This document shows, one piece after another, positions 31,397-41,470 of a DNA stretch of 64,000 bases; positions within the stretch are counted from its first letter, which is position 1; each line of letters opens with the position of its first letter. The notes under the pieces are model-generated. The model saw only the letters and a program-made list of their open reading frames with translations, was not told the origin of the DNA and did not search any database. The position numbers were made by a program, and so were the translations under genes. Source of the stretch: Sphingopyxis sp. PET50 (GTDB taxonomy: Bacteria; Pseudomonadota; Alphaproteobacteria; Sphingomonadales; Sphingomonadaceae); contig NZ_CP104207.1 in NCBI RefSeq assembly GCF_025244705.1, positions 1,612,001-1,676,000 of the forward strand. Direction: 5' to 3'.

Positions 31397-31561
31397 TTAA
31401 GTGACCGGCACCAGCCAGATCGCCACATTGGCGAACATCACCGCGGCCGCAACGAACATGAGCAGCGCGCGGCGGCGGTCGCCCTGGCGGAAGATATAGA
31501 TGCTGCCTGCGGTCAGGACGACCCCGGTGAGCATCAATATGGAAAGGACCGTGTCGGACAT
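31397..31561 (-). CDS. Small two-helix membrane protein (54 aa)
   Basis: A 54-aa frame (MSDTVLSILMLTGVVLTAGS...RALLMFVAAAVMFANVAIW) with two hydrophobic helices joined by the short polar loop RQGDRRR. This is a typical small inner-membrane hairpin protein. The ATG is at 31561 and the TAA at 31397. The codon pattern matches its neighbours. Function unknown. It would be missed by length cut-offs. Confidence 0.6.
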   Translation of the reverse strand: MSDTVLSILMLTGVVLTAGSIYIFRQGDRRRALLMFVAAAVMFANVAIWLVPVT

Positions 31562-31674
31562 GGGACGGCCTTATCGCCGGCGTCACAAATTTGCCACCTC
31601 GCTTATGGTCAATCCGCGCGCCTTCGCCTAAAGCGCGCTCATCGATTCCCTCCAGCCCAGCGGGAGCCCGTGCC

Positions 31675-32127
31675 GTGCGCATCGCCATCGCATCCGACCA
31701 TGCCGCCTACGAGTTGAAGGCCGTGCTCGCCGACTGGCTGCGCGAGCAGGGTCATGCCATCGAAGACCTTGGTACCGACGGTCCCGACAGCGTCGACTAT
31801 CCCGACTATGGCTACCGCCTCGCCGAAGCCGTGGCGGGCGGGCGCGCCGAAAAGGGCGTCGCGCTGTGCGGGTCGGGGATCGGCATCTCGATCTCGGTCA
31901 ACCGCAACCCGGCGTGCCGCTGCGCGCTCGTGTCGGAGCCCCTGTCGGCCAAGCTGGCGCGCGAGCATAATGATGCGAACGTCATCGCAATGGGCGCGCG
32001 GCTGACCGGCATCGACATGGCCAAGGCGTGCCTCACCGCCTTCCTGACCAGCGACTTCGCGGGCGACCGCCACGCGCGCCGCGTCGACAAGCTATCCCAC
32101 CCTCCCCAATTGGAGACCAGCCGATGA
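31675..32127 (+). CDS. rpiB: Ribose-5-phosphate isomerase B
   Basis: 150-aa RpiB/LacAB-family isomerase interconverting ribose-5-P and ribulose-5-P. It has the start RIAIASDHAAYELK, the DLGTDGPDSVDYPDYG segment, the catalytic Cys in VALCGSGIGISISVNR and the RCALVSEPLSAKLAREHNDAN signature. The start is GTG at 31675, preceded by GGGAG. It overlaps the glyA start by ATGA; rpiB-glyA is a conserved alphaproteobacterial pair. Confidence 0.95.
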   Translation: MRIAIASDHAAYELKAVLADWLREQGHAIEDLGTDGPDSVDYPDYGYRLAEAVAGGRAEKGVALCGSGIGISISVNRNPACRCALVSEPLSAKLAREHNDANVIAMGARLTGIDMAKACLTAFLTSDFAGDRHARRVDKLSHPPQLETSR

Positions 32128-33434
32128 CCACCCAAACGCTCGACAAGCCCATCAAATCGGCCTAGCTATTTCACCGACGGCGTCGGCGCGACCGACCCTG
32201 CGGTCGCGGCGGCGATGAAGCACGAGATGGAGCGCGAGCGCTATCAGATCGAACTGATCGCGTCGGAAAACATCGTTTCCAAGGCGGTGCTGGAAGCGCA
32301 GGGCAGCGTCTTCACCAACAAATATGCCGAGGGTTATCCGGGCAAGCGCTATTATCAGGGCTGCGCGCCGTCGGACGAAGTCGAAACGCTGGCGATCGAC
32401 CGCGCGAAGAAGCTCTTCGACTGCAACTTCGCCAACGTCCAGCCGCACTCGGGGGCGCAGGCGAACGGCGCGGTGATGCTCGCGCTGACCAAGCCGGGTG
32501 CGACGATCCTCGGCATGAGCCTCGACGCCGGCGGCCACCTGACCCACGGCGCGCCGCCCGCGATGTCGGGAAAATGGTTCAACGCGGTGCAATATGGCGT
32601 GCGCGCCGACGACCATCTCGTCGATTTCGACCAGGTCGAGGCACTGGCGAAGGAGCATCGCCCCTCGCTGATCATCGCGGGCGGCTCGGCCTATCCGCGC
32701 ACGCTCGACTTCGCACGTTTCCGTGCCATCGCGGATGACGTCGGCGCGCTGCTGATGGTCGACATGGCGCATTTCGCCGAGCCTCGTCGCGGGCGGCGCG
32801 CATCCCTCGCCGATGGAGCATGCGCATGTCGTCACCACAACGACGCACAAGACGCTGCGCGGCCCGCGCGGCGGCATGATCCTGACCAACGACGAAGCGA
32901 TCGCCAAGCGGATCAATTCGGCGGTCTTCCCCGGATTGCAGGGCGGCCCGCTGATGCACGTCATCGCGGCGAAGGCGGTCGCTTTCGGCGAGGCGTTGCG
33001 TCCCGAGTTCAAGGATTATGCGAAGGCCACCATCGCCAATGCGCAGGCGCTGGCCGAGCTGGCTGAAGGCGCGCGGCGCCGACGTCGTCGCGGGCGGCAC
33101 CGACACGCACCTCGCGCTGATCGACCTGCGTCCGCTCGGCATCACCGGCCGTGACGCCGATGAGGCGTTGGAACGCTCGGCGATCACCTGCAACAAGAAT
33201 GGCGTGCCTTTCGACCCGCTGCCGCCGGTCAAGACCAGCGGCATCCGCGTCGGATCGCCCGCCGGCACGACGCGCGGCTTCGGGATCGCCGAATTCGAGG
33301 CGATCGGCGACATGGTCGCCGACGTGCTCGAAGCGCTGCGCGACAAGGGCGAGCATGGCGACGCCGATGTCGAGGCCGATGTCCGCAAGCGCGTCCGCGC
33401 GCTGTGCGAGCGCTTCCCGATCTACGGCGGCTGA
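32124..33434 (+). CDS. glyA: Serine hydroxymethyltransferase (three apparent frameshifts)
   Basis: PLP enzyme converting serine plus tetrahydrofolate to glycine and methylene-THF; normally essential. About 436 aa when joined. Features: [49 protein letters not shown], the PLP Lys in [14 protein letters not shown], and the C-terminal [17 protein letters not shown] segment ([14 protein letters not shown]). The frame is broken at 32160-32166 (GCCTAGC), 32776-32782 (GCCGAGC) and 33053-33059 (GCCGAGC). Reading each as GCCGGC restores SAGYFTDG, HFAGLVAGG and ALAGWLKARG. Three breaks in one essential gene argue strongly for sequencing error. Confidence 0.93.
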
Positions 33435-33656
33435 TGATGGCACGCCCGAACCCCGAAGAACCGACGCTGGTCGAACTGACGATCGAAGAGGTCAAGGCGA
33501 TGGGCAAGCAGGGGATGAACCATCCCTCGACGAAGCCTGTGCTGACCGGCGGCGCGATCGGGGCGGTGCTCGGCGCAGTGCTGCCGGTCGTCAGCTGGCC
33601 GGTCGGACTGTTCGTCGGCGCCGAGCATAGCCCTTTACAGCCGGGTGAAACGCTGA
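33434..33656 (+). CDS. Small membrane protein downstream of glyA (apparent frameshift)
   Basis: About 73 aa joined. The start ATG overlaps the glyA stop (TGATG at 33432-33436). A soluble N-terminal part (NPEEPTLVELTIEEVKAMGK) is followed by one long membrane helix (VLTGGAIGAVLGAVLPVVSW...). As written the frame runs past the nrdR start, but reading GCCGAGC at 33620-33626 as GCCGGC gives GLFVGAGIALYSRVKR and a stop at 33656, just before nrdR. Function unknown; it is part of the rpiB-glyA-nrdR operon. Confidence 0.65.
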
Positions 33657-33659
33657 CCG

Positions 33660-34124
33660 ATGCGCTGCCCCTATTGCGGACATGAAGACAGCCAAGTGAA
33701 GGACAGCCGCCCGACCGAGGACGGCGCGGCGATCCGGCGGCGGCGGCAATGCGAGGATTGCGGCGCGCGTTTCACGACCTTCGAGCGCATCCAACTCCGC
33801 GAGGTCGCGGTGCTCAAGGCCGATGGCGGCCGCGAGCCGTTCGATCGCGAAAAACTGATGCGCAGCGTCCAGATCGCGTGCCGCAAACGCCCGATCGACG
33901 GCGCGCGCATCGAAAGGCTGGTGTCGGGTATCCAGCGCCAGCTCGAAACCTCGGGCGAAAATGAGGTGAAGGCGGCGCAGATCGGCGCAATGGTGATGGA
34001 GGCGCTGAAGGGTTTCGACAGCGTCGCCTATATCCGCTTCGCCAGCGTCTATCGCGACTTTACCGAGGCGAAGGACTTCGAGGACTTCGCCTCGACGATC
34101 AGCGAGGCGGCGCAGAAGGGCTAA
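33660..34124 (+). CDS. nrdR: Transcriptional repressor NrdR
   Basis: 154-aa repressor of ribonucleotide reductase genes. The N-terminal zinc ribbon has [18 protein letters not shown] and [17 protein letters not shown]. The ATP-cone domain follows ([20 protein letters not shown] ... [16 protein letters not shown]). It belongs to the glyA operon, a usual alphaproteobacterial arrangement. No NrdR box was seen in the window. Confidence 0.97.
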   Translation: MRCPYCGHEDSQVKDSRPTEDGAAIRRRRQCEDCGARFTTFERIQLREVAVLKADGGREPFDREKLMRSVQIACRKRPIDGARIERLVSGIQRQLETSGENEVKAAQIGAMVMEALKGFDSVAYIRFASVYRDFTEAKDFEDFASTISEAAQKG

Positions 34125-34137
34125 TCTCTCTCCCCCG

Positions 34138-34182
34138 ATTCCCCGAGCGAAGCCGAGGGGCATTTTCGAGCGAAGCGAGAAG
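34138..34182. repeat. Left arm of palindromic element upstream of GIY-YIG gene
   Basis: TTCCCCGAGCGAAGCCGAGG and the following TTCGAGCGAAGCGAGAAG match the left half of the complete element at 9663-9704. The matching right half is at 34495-34537, on the far side of the GIY-YIG coding region. Confidence 0.75.
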
Positions 34183-34198
34183 ACGGCAAGAACGACTC

Positions 34199-35281
34199 AT
34201 GACTTTCTGGACCTATCTTCTGCACTGTGCTGATCGCACCTATTACACCGGCCACACGGATGACCTCGACCGGCGTATCTATCAACATCAGGAAGGCATT
34301 CTTGGCGGTTACACCTCCACGCGTCGCCCTGTCGAACTGGTGTGGGCGGAGGCTTTCGAGACCCGCGAAGAGGCAAAAGCGGCCGAGCTCAAGATCAAGA
34401 ATTGGTCGCGTGCAAAAAAAGAAGCGCTGATCGCCAAAGATTGGGATCGTCTGAAACGCGCCTCAATCCCGCCCGCCGAACGGCAGGCCCGCGCCTCGAC
34501 TTCGCTCGGCAGTGCCCCTCGTCTTCGCTCGGGGAATCGGGAAGAAGAGGAACCTATCATAACCGCCCCTCCCCCCGTCATCGTCCTCGTCCGCCCCCAG
34601 CTCGGCGAAAATATCGGCAAGGCAGCGCGTGCGATGCTCAATTTCGGACTGACCGAACTCAGGCTCGTGACCCCGCGCGACGGCTGGCCCAATCCCGACG
34701 CCGGGCCCGCGGCATCGGGTGCCGACATCGTGCTCGCGGAGGCGCAGGTTTTCGACAGCCTCGCCGCCGCGACTGCCGACTGCACGCACATCTATGCCAC
34801 CACGGTACGCAAGCGGGGGGTAACCAAGCCCGTCCTGACTCCCGAGGCCGCGGCAGCGCAGGTGCGCGCGACCGCGGGCCGCTCGGCCTATGTCTTCGGC
34901 GCCGAACGTTCGGGGCTGGAGACCGACGATGTCGCACTCGCGCACAGCATCGTGACCGTGCCGATCAACCCGCAATTCGCCTCGCTCAATCTCGCGCAGG
35001 CGGTGATCCTGCTCGCTTATGAATGGTCGAAAGGCGAGGCGCTGGCGACTCCGCCCCAAGTGCCGCTCGACCCGCCCGCACCGCATGGCGAGCTCGAAGG
35101 GCTGATCGATCACCTGGTCCGCGACCTCGACACGGCGGGCTATTTCTTTCCGCCCGACCGCCGGACGATGACGCTCCGCACGCTGCGTACCGCGCTGACC
35201 AAGACCGGCTGGTCGTACAATGATATCAGGATGATGCGCGGCATCATAACGGCTCTTGGCCGGACGCCGAAAAAGCGGTAG
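34199..35281 (+). CDS. GIY-YIG nuclease domain fused in frame to tRNA (Cm32/Um32) methyltransferase TrmJ
   Basis: One 360-codon frame. Residues 1-90 are a URI-type GIY-YIG domain (WTYLLHCADRTYYTGHTDDL, then RRIYQHQEGILGGYTSTRRP with the catalytic Arg region). Residues about 96-115 are encoded by a palindromic repeat (ASTSLGSAPRLRSG). Residues 121-360 are a SPOUT methyltransferase of the TrmJ/TrmH family: PPPVIVLVRPQLGENIGKAA and the knot YVFGAERSGLETDDVALAHS ... PINPQFASLNLAQAV. TrmJ methylates the 2'-O of tRNA position 32. A purine-rich GAAGAAGAGGAA lies before an ATA codon at 34559 where the TrmJ start would be expected, so separate translation or a lost ATG is possible. Confidence 0.85.
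   Translation: MTFWTYLLHCADRTYYTGHTDDLDRRIYQHQEGILGGYTSTRRPVELVWAEAFETREEAKAAELKIKNWSRAKKEALIAKDWDRLKRASIPPAERQARASTSLGSAPRLRSGNREEEEPIITAPPPVIVLVRPQLGENIGKAARAMLNFGLTELRLVTPRDGWPNPDAGPAASGADIVLAEAQVFDSLAAATADCTHIYATTVRKRGVTKPVLTPEAAAAQVRATAGRSAYVFGAERSGLETDDVALAHSIVTVPINPQFASLNLAQAVILLAYEWSKGEALATPPQVPLDPPAPHGELEGLIDHLVRDLDTAGYFFPPDRRTMTLRTLRTALTKTGWSYNDIRMMRGIITALGRTPKKR
34495..34537. repeat. Right arm of palindromic element, inside the GIY-YIG/TrmJ reading frame
   Basis: The 43 bp starting CTCGACTTCGCTCGGCAGTG differ at about two positions from 9719-9761. The copy is in frame and forms the linker between GIY-YIG and TrmJ. Together with 34138-34182 it brackets the nuclease gene as inverted arms. 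Confidence 0.8.
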
Positions 35282-35317
35282 GCAGTCCTCCAAATCGTTT
35301 CAGGAGTTACTTTCCCC

Positions 35318-35587
35318 ATGATGACCCTTCTTCTGTCGCTGGCACTTGCTGCAACGGCCGCCGAAAATCCGCCCGCCGATGGTGCGACGACCACGACCCA
35401 GCCGGCGAAGCCCGCAAAACCGAAGAGGATATGCAAGACGATCAAGATGACCGGCAGCAACCTCGGTCGCCGGACCTGCAAGACGCAGGCACAGTGGGAC
35501 GCCAGCGAAGCCGCGAACATCGATACGATCAACCAGGGCTACAAGCAGAATGTCGGCGTCGGCGATTCGCCGCTCGGCGGCAACTGA
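35318..35587 (+). CDS. Small secreted two-Cys protein, paralogue 1
   Basis: 89 aa. A signal peptide (MMTLLLSLALAATAAENPP) is followed by a Pro/Lys-rich stretch (QPAKPAKPKR) and a two-Cys motif ICKTIKMTGSNLGRRTCKTQ, then EAANIDTINQGYKQNVG. It is preceded by CAGGAG. Two related genes follow in tandem (35768 and 36238). The paired Cys may form a disulfide in the periplasm. Function unknown. Confidence 0.75.
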   Translation: MMTLLLSLALAATAAENPPADGATTTTQPAKPAKPKRICKTIKMTGSNLGRRTCKTQAQWDASEAANIDTINQGYKQNVGVGDSPLGGN

Positions 35588-35767
35588 GACCCCGCTCCGA
35601 CCGGGCAAACCCAGGGCGTGAGCTCGGCACGAGGACCCGCGGCGCAATGCCGCGGGTCCTTGTTTTTGCGAGGCGGGCAGACGGCGCGTCACGGCGTGCG
35701 TCACCGCTTGGAGAAGCCGGGAAAACAGGATAGGCTGGCGGCCCTGACTAATCGGGGAGCCGCCCAA

Positions 35768-36047
35768 TGATCACGTTGGTCTTGTCGTTTGCCCTTGCCG
35801 CCGCCGCAGTCGATCTCGCCGCCCGTGGGCGAGCCCGTCGACACCGCTCAACCGGCCAAGCCGGAAAAGCCGAAGAAGATCTGCAAAACCGTCAAGATGA
35901 CCGGTAGTCACCTCGGCAGGCGCACTTGCAAGACGGAGGCGCAATGGGCGGCTTAGCGAAGCCGCGAACATCGATACCATCAACCAAGGCTATAAGCAGA
36001 ATGTCGGGGCCGACAATCCGTTCGGTGGGCGCGAAGCGCCGCGCTGA
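35768..36047 (+). CDS. Small secreted two-Cys protein, paralogue 2 (two apparent frameshifts)
   Basis: It starts MITLVLSFALAAAAVDL and then must shift frame near 35820 to read PPVGEPVDTAQPAKPEKPKK, followed by ICKTVKMTGSHLGRRTCKTE. It shifts again at 35951-35957 (GCTTAGC) to read EAANIDTINQGYKQNVGADN. With both corrected it is about 92 aa and close to paralogue 1. Either sequencing error or a decayed copy; the second break falls at a GCCGGC-like position, which favours error. Confidence 0.6.
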
Positions 36048-36237
36048 TCCTTGCCCCGATAGCTGGCCGACCAAAGCTCGCGTCAGGGCGCGACGGCAGT
36101 ATTTTCATATGGACAATCTTTGGCTGGACAACAGCTTCACGCCTCAAGCATAGATGGCGCCTATATGATTCGGCTCGGGGAAATGGCTAGGCGCACGGAG
36201 AGGCCGCTTGGCTGTTGTTTCCAGGAGTTGAGTTTTC

Positions 36238-36480
36238 ATGATGACCTTGTTGCTTTCGCTCGCGCTCGCCGCGGCTTCGAGCGATCCTGCCAGCGCGGCA
36301 GCACCCGGCGCGACCGCGGCCCAGCCCGCAAAGCCGGTCAAGCCGAAGAAGGTCTGCGAGCGGATCGAATCGACCGGCAGCAGCGTGCCCAAAAAGGTCT
36401 GCCGCACCGTCAAGCCGAAGGCCGAAACCGATGCCGCCAACACGGTCGCGGCGGTCCCGACGGGCACCGCCACCAACTGA
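36238..36480 (+). CDS. Small secreted two-Cys protein, paralogue 3
   Basis: 80 aa, start MMTLLLSLALAAASSDPASA, preceded by CAGGAG. It has the same layout as paralogues 1 and 2: signal peptide, Pro/Lys linker (QPAKPVKPKK), and a diverged two-Cys motif VCERIESTGSSVPKKVCRTV, but no conserved IDTINQGYKQ tail. The ends run into the convergent chorismate mutase gene. Function unknown. Confidence 0.72.
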   Translation: MMTLLLSLALAAASSDPASAAAPGATAAQPAKPVKPKKVCERIESTGSSVPKKVCRTVKPKAETDAANTVAAVPTGTATN

Positions 36481-36490
36481 ACGCCGCGCC

Positions 36491-36808
36491 TCAGGCCGGA
36501 TTTTCGCGAATCCGGTCCCACTGCGCCGCTTCATAAGCGATCGACTGTTCGACCAGTTCGTTCCACACCGCGCGCAGCCGGTCGGGCTCCAGCCCGGCGG
36601 CTTCGCCCTCGCGTGCGACATTGTCGAGCACCTGCGCCTTGCGCACCTCGTCGCGCACGGCATTGCGGTCGGTCTTGATACGCGCCGCGGCGTCCATATA
36701 GCCGAAGCGGCGGACGAGCAGCGCGACGAGCTCGCGATCGACTTCATCGACGCCGGCACGGACGTCGATCATCGTTTCGCAGGCTTCGGGAAGTTTGGCA
36801 GCACTCAT
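36491..36808 (-). CDS. Chorismate mutase-family protein (AroQ fold, second copy)
   Basis: 105 aa from ATG 36808 (MSAAKLPEACETMID). It carries the AroQ-type helix pattern: VRAGVDEVDRELVALLVRRF, AAARIKTDRNAVRDEVRKAQ (Lys/Arg active-site positions), and AVWNELVEQSIAYEAAQWDR. It is closer to the isochorismate pyruvate lyase/monofunctional mutase subgroup than the copy at 14435. No signal peptide is seen, so it should be cytoplasmic. Which reaction it catalyses cannot be decided here. Confidence 0.82.
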   Translation of the reverse strand: MSAAKLPEACETMIDVRAGVDEVDRELVALLVRRFGYMDAAARIKTDRNAVRDEVRKAQVLDNVAREGEAAGLEPDRLRAVWNELVEQSIAYEAAQWDRIRENPA

Positions 36809-37019
36809 GCGCGCGGCTTTAGCGGCTTTTTCTGCGCTGTCGAGCCGGGCCGTCGGAAGAGCGCGGCAATGCTTGACTTTGCCGCCCTCCCCGTCTAACC
36901 GCGCGCCTTCGCAATGGACCCCGCACCCCGGTGAAGCGGCGGTCGCATAGGACACAGCTCCTATGGTGCGACCCGGGAACCGCCGAAATCCTTCGGCACA
37001 CAGCATATTGGAGACGACA

Positions 37020-37631
37020 ATGTCGAAGCGCCAGAGCGCCAAGTATAAACTCGACCGCCGGATGGGCGAGAACATCTGGGGCCGCCCGAAGAGCCCGGTC
37101 AACCGCCGCGAATATGGCCCCGGCCAGCACGGCCAGCGCCGCAAGGGCAAGGTGTCGGACTTCGGCATCCAGCTCCGCGCCAAGCAGAAGCTGAAGGGCT
37201 ATTACGGCGACATCACCGAAAAGCAGTTCAAGAAGAACTATTTCGAAGCCAGCCGCATGAAGGGCGACACCGGCCAGAACCTGATCGGCCTGCTCGAACG
37301 CCGCCTCGACGCGGTCGTTTACCGCTCGAAATTCACCCCGACCATCTTCGCGGCGCGCCAGCTCGTCAGCCACGGCCACGTCTATGTGAACGGCGTGAAG
37401 TGCAACATCGCCAGCCGCCTCGTGAAGCCGGGCGACGAAATCACCCTCGGCAAGAAGGCGCAGGAAATGGCGCTGGTCGCCGAAGCGCAGAGCCTGCCCG
37501 AGCGCGACCTGCCCGAATATCTGTCGGTCGACGGCACCAAGGCGACCTATGTCCGCGTGCCCACGCTCGACGAGGTTCCCTATCCGGTGAAGATGGAACC
37601 GAACCTGGTCGTCGAATTCTATTCGCGCTGA
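37020..37631 (+). CDS. rpsD: 30S ribosomal protein S4
   Basis: 204 aa, standard length. Starts [20 protein letters not shown], with [20 protein letters not shown], the S4 RNA-binding domain ([40 protein letters not shown]) and the end [13 protein letters not shown]. It binds 16S rRNA early in 30S assembly. It is alone here, as often in sphingomonads. The hairpin at 37654-37683 is its likely terminator. Confidence 0.98.
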   Translation: MSKRQSAKYKLDRRMGENIWGRPKSPVNRREYGPGQHGQRRKGKVSDFGIQLRAKQKLKGYYGDITEKQFKKNYFEASRMKGDTGQNLIGLLERRLDAVVYRSKFTPTIFAARQLVSHGHVYVNGVKCNIASRLVKPGDEITLGKKAQEMALVAEAQSLPERDLPEYLSVDGTKATYVRVPTLDEVPYPVKMEPNLVVEFYSR

Positions 37632-37653
37632 TCGGGTTTACCGAACGAACATC

Positions 37654-37683
37654 AGAAGGGCGGTCCGCAAGGGCCGCCCTTCT
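37654..37683 (+). terminator. Hairpin downstream of rpsD
   Basis: Perfect 10-bp arms AGAAGGGCGG (37654-37663) and CCGCCCTTCT (37674-37683) around a 10-nt loop, 22 bp after the rpsD stop. There is little T-run after it, so termination may be weak. Confidence 0.6.
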
Positions 37684-37749
37684 TGCATATGGGGCCTTGC
37701 GCTGGCACAAGCCCGGCCGTCGCAAACGAAACTATCCAAGGACATTTCC

Positions 37750-39440
37750 ATGCTGCGTTCCCCCCGATCCGCCGCGGCCTTCGCGGTTCTCCTGTCGCTT
37801 GCCGCGTGCGGCGGCGGCGACAAGGCCGCGAGCGATACCGTCGCCGCCGCTATTCCCGACGTCCAGATTCCCGAACTGTCGCTTGCGACGTTGCAGGAGG
37901 TGACCAAGGAGCTCTCGTCGGACGCCTATGAAGGGCGCGCCCCAGGAACGCCGGGCGAGGAAAAGACCGTCGCCTATATCATCAAGAAATATGAGGAAGC
38001 GGGCTTGAAGCCCGGCAACAACGGCAAATGGACGCAGGACGTGCCGCTGGTCGAGATTACCGCGAAAAATGCGACGCCGATCAGCTTCACCGGCGGCAAG
38101 ACTCCGGTCACCGCGCAATATGCCAGGGATTATGTCGCGTTCAGCTGGCGCGTGCAGCCGAAGACCGAAATCAAGGACAGCGACGTCGTCTTCGTCGGTT
38201 ACGGCATCAACGCCCCCGAAAAGGGCTGGAACGACTATGCCGGGCTCGATGTGAAGGGCAAGACCGTCGTCGTCCTCGTCAACGACCCCGACTGGCAGAC
38301 CAAGGAAACCAAGGGCGAGTTCAACGGCCGCGCGATGACCTATTACGGCCGCTGGTCGTATAAATATGAGGAAGCGGCGCGCCAGGGCGCCGCGGCGGTG
38401 CTGATCGTCCACGACACCGAACCCGCCGCCTATGGCTGGAACGTCGTGGAGTCGAGCAACACCGGCACGCAATATCTGGCCGAGAGCAAGGACGGCGGCG
38501 CGAAGGAAACCGTGGCCAACGGCTGGATCCAGTTGCCCAAGGCGAAGGAGTTGTTTGCCAGCGCGGGTCAGGATTTCGACAAGCTGCGCGACGCGGCGAA
38601 GGTGAAGGGCTTCAAGGCGGTGCCGCTGACCGGCGTGAAGGCGAACTTCTCCTTCGACAATGACATCGCCAAGAAAATGTCGCGCAACGTCATCGGCGTG
38701 CTGCCGGGCGCCAAGCGGCCCGACGAATATGTGCTCTATACCGGTCACTGGGATCACCTCGGCCGCTGCACGCCCGTCGCCGGCGACGACATCTGCAACG
38801 GCGCGGTCGACAATGCGAGCGGCATCAGCCGGCCTCGTGACACTGGCGCAGGCGTTCAAGGCGGCGGGTGCGCCCGACCGCAGCATCGTCTTCCTCGCGG
38901 TCACCGCCGAGGAATCGGGTCTGCTGGGTTCGAAATATTATGCCGAGAACCCGGTGTTCCCGCTCGCGCAGACCGTCGGCGGGGTGAATATGGACGCGCT
39001 GAACGCGATCGGCCCGGCCAAGGACATCGTCGTTGTCGGCGGCGGCAAGTCGGAACTCGACGCCTATGTCGAAAAGCTCGCCAAGATGAGCAATCGCACG
39101 ATCAAGGCCGAACCGACCCCCGAAAAGGGCTTCTATTACCGTTCCGACCATTTCAGCTTCGCCAAGCTCGGCGTGCCGATGTTCAACTTCGGCAGCGGCG
39201 ACGAACTGGTCGAAGGCGGCGTCGAGGCCTAGCAAGAAAGCGTCGGAAGACTATGAAAAGAACCGCTATCACGCGCCGGGCGATGAATATGAGGCGATCA
39301 CCAACTGGGACGGCATGATGTCGGACCTGCGCCTCTATTATGCCGCAGGCCGGATGCTGGCGATGACCGACGCCTGGCCGAACTGGGTAGAGGGCGACGA
39401 ATTCCGCGCCGCCCGCGACAAGTCGCGCGCCGGAAAATAA
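37750..39440 (+). CDS. M28-family metallopeptidase lipoprotein (two apparent frameshifts)
   Basis: Secreted zinc aminopeptidase-like protein, about 563 aa joined. A lipoprotein signal (LLSLAACGGG) is followed by a PA-type inserted domain (about residues 120-290) and the M28 catalytic part: YTGHWDHLGR, GAVDNASG, VTAEESGLLGSKYY, GGVNMDAL, and YRSDHFSFAKLGVP as zinc-ligand motifs. The frame breaks at 38827 (an extra A before GCCGGCC) and 39227-39233 (GCCTAGC). Restoring GCCGGC gives SGIAGLVTLAQAF and VEAGKKASEDYEKN, and the protein then ends at 39440. Confidence 0.9.
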
Positions 39441-39445
39441 ACTTC

Positions 39446-39524
39446 GTCATTGCGAGCGAAGCGAAGCAATCCAGGGCGGGTTACGCACACTCTGGATTGC
39501 CGCGTCGCTTCGCTCCTCGCAATG
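39446..39524. repeat. Inverted repeat (GTCATTGCGAGC...GCTCGCAATGA family)
   Basis: Same family as 5917-5994. Arms about 39446-39475 and 39491-39524 pair imperfectly. It lies between the M28 peptidase and agmatine deiminase genes. Confidence 0.7.
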
Positions 39525-39534
39525 AGGAGACGGT

Positions 39535-40536
39535 GTGGAAGGCCTGTATCAGATGACATTACGCATGCCCGCCGAATGGGCCCCGCACGACGCCGTCTGG
39601 ATCGGCTTTCCGCATATGGCGGAGGAATGGTCGGGCCGGATCGACGCCGCGCGGCGCGATGTCGCCGCCTTTGCGAACGCCGTCCATGACGGCGGACGCG
39701 GCGAGGAAGTGCGGCTGGTCGTCAATGACGAGGAACAGGCCGAAATCGCGGCAAAGCTGGTCGATCCCGGCGTGTCCATCCTCGTCCAGCCGCTCGGCGA
39801 CATCTGGCTGCGCGACACCGGCCCGATCATCGCGGGCACGGGCGCGGCGCGGCGCGCGCGCAACTTCCGCTTCAACTGGTGGGGCGAGAAATTCATCATG
39901 CCCGGTGACCAGGAAATCGGCGGCGCGCTCGCCGCGACCACCGGCTTTCCGGTCGACGATCAGGATTGGGTGCTCGAAGGCGGCGGCGTCGACGTCGACG
40001 GCACTGGCCTTTGCGTGACAACCGAGGAATGCCTGCTCAACCTCAACCGCAATCCGTTGCTGACGCGCGAGGATATCGCGGTGCGGCTGCACCAGTCGCT
40101 GGGCGTCGAGCGGCTGTTGTGGCTGGGTAACGGGCTTGTCGGCGACCATACCGACGGGCATGTCGACAATCTGGCGCGTTTCGTCGGCGAGGGGCGGCTG
40201 GCGATCCCGGTCGCGGCGGGCGACGACGATCCCAACGCGCCGGTCTATACCGACGCACGCGCGCGGGCCGAGGCGTTCGGCGGGATCGAGATCGTCGACC
40301 TCCCCTCGCCCGGCCGGGTCGAAATGGGAGGAGAAATCGCCGCGGCGAGCTATATGAACTTCTACATCGGCAACAGCACGGTCGTCGTTCCGGCCTATGG
40401 CGTCGCGAACGACCGGGCGGCGGTCGATGCGCTGGCGGCACTCTTTCCCGGTCGCCGCGCGGTCGGCGTGCCCGCGCTCGGGATCATCGCGGGCGGCGGC
40501 AGCTTTCATTGTTCGAGCCAGCAGCTTCCATCCTAG
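39535..40536 (+). CDS. aguA: Agmatine deiminase
   Basis: Converts agmatine to N-carbamoylputrescine, the first step of the arginine-decarboxylase route to putrescine. 333 aa if the GTG at 39535 is used; ATG at 39553 (MTLRMPAEW) is an alternative and gives the more usual start. Motifs: MPAEWAPHDAVWIGFPH, GDIWLRDTGPII, the LEGGGVDVDG and GDHTDGHVDN segments, and the catalytic Cys in GGGSFHCSSQQ. It is followed 58 bp later by the next enzyme of the pathway. Confidence 0.95.
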   Translation: MEGLYQMTLRMPAEWAPHDAVWIGFPHMAEEWSGRIDAARRDVAAFANAVHDGGRGEEVRLVVNDEEQAEIAAKLVDPGVSILVQPLGDIWLRDTGPIIAGTGAARRARNFRFNWWGEKFIMPGDQEIGGALAATTGFPVDDQDWVLEGGGVDVDGTGLCVTTEECLLNLNRNPLLTREDIAVRLHQSLGVERLLWLGNGLVGDHTDGHVDNLARFVGEGRLAIPVAAGDDDPNAPVYTDARARAEAFGGIEIVDLPSPGRVEMGGEIAAASYMNFYIGNSTVVVPAYGVANDRAAVDALAALFPGRRAVGVPALGIIAGGGSFHCSSQQLPS

Positions 40537-40593
40537 CATCGGCCGTAAAGCCGCCTATATTCGGCTCGATTTCAGCCCATCACGGATCCCGGA

Positions 40594-41466
<873 letters not shown>

Positions 41467-41470
41467 AATA

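Noticed and set aside
32124..33434. glyA as a pseudogene
   Set aside because: Three breaks of the same GCCGGC type in an otherwise perfectly conserved, normally essential gene are better explained by sequence error.
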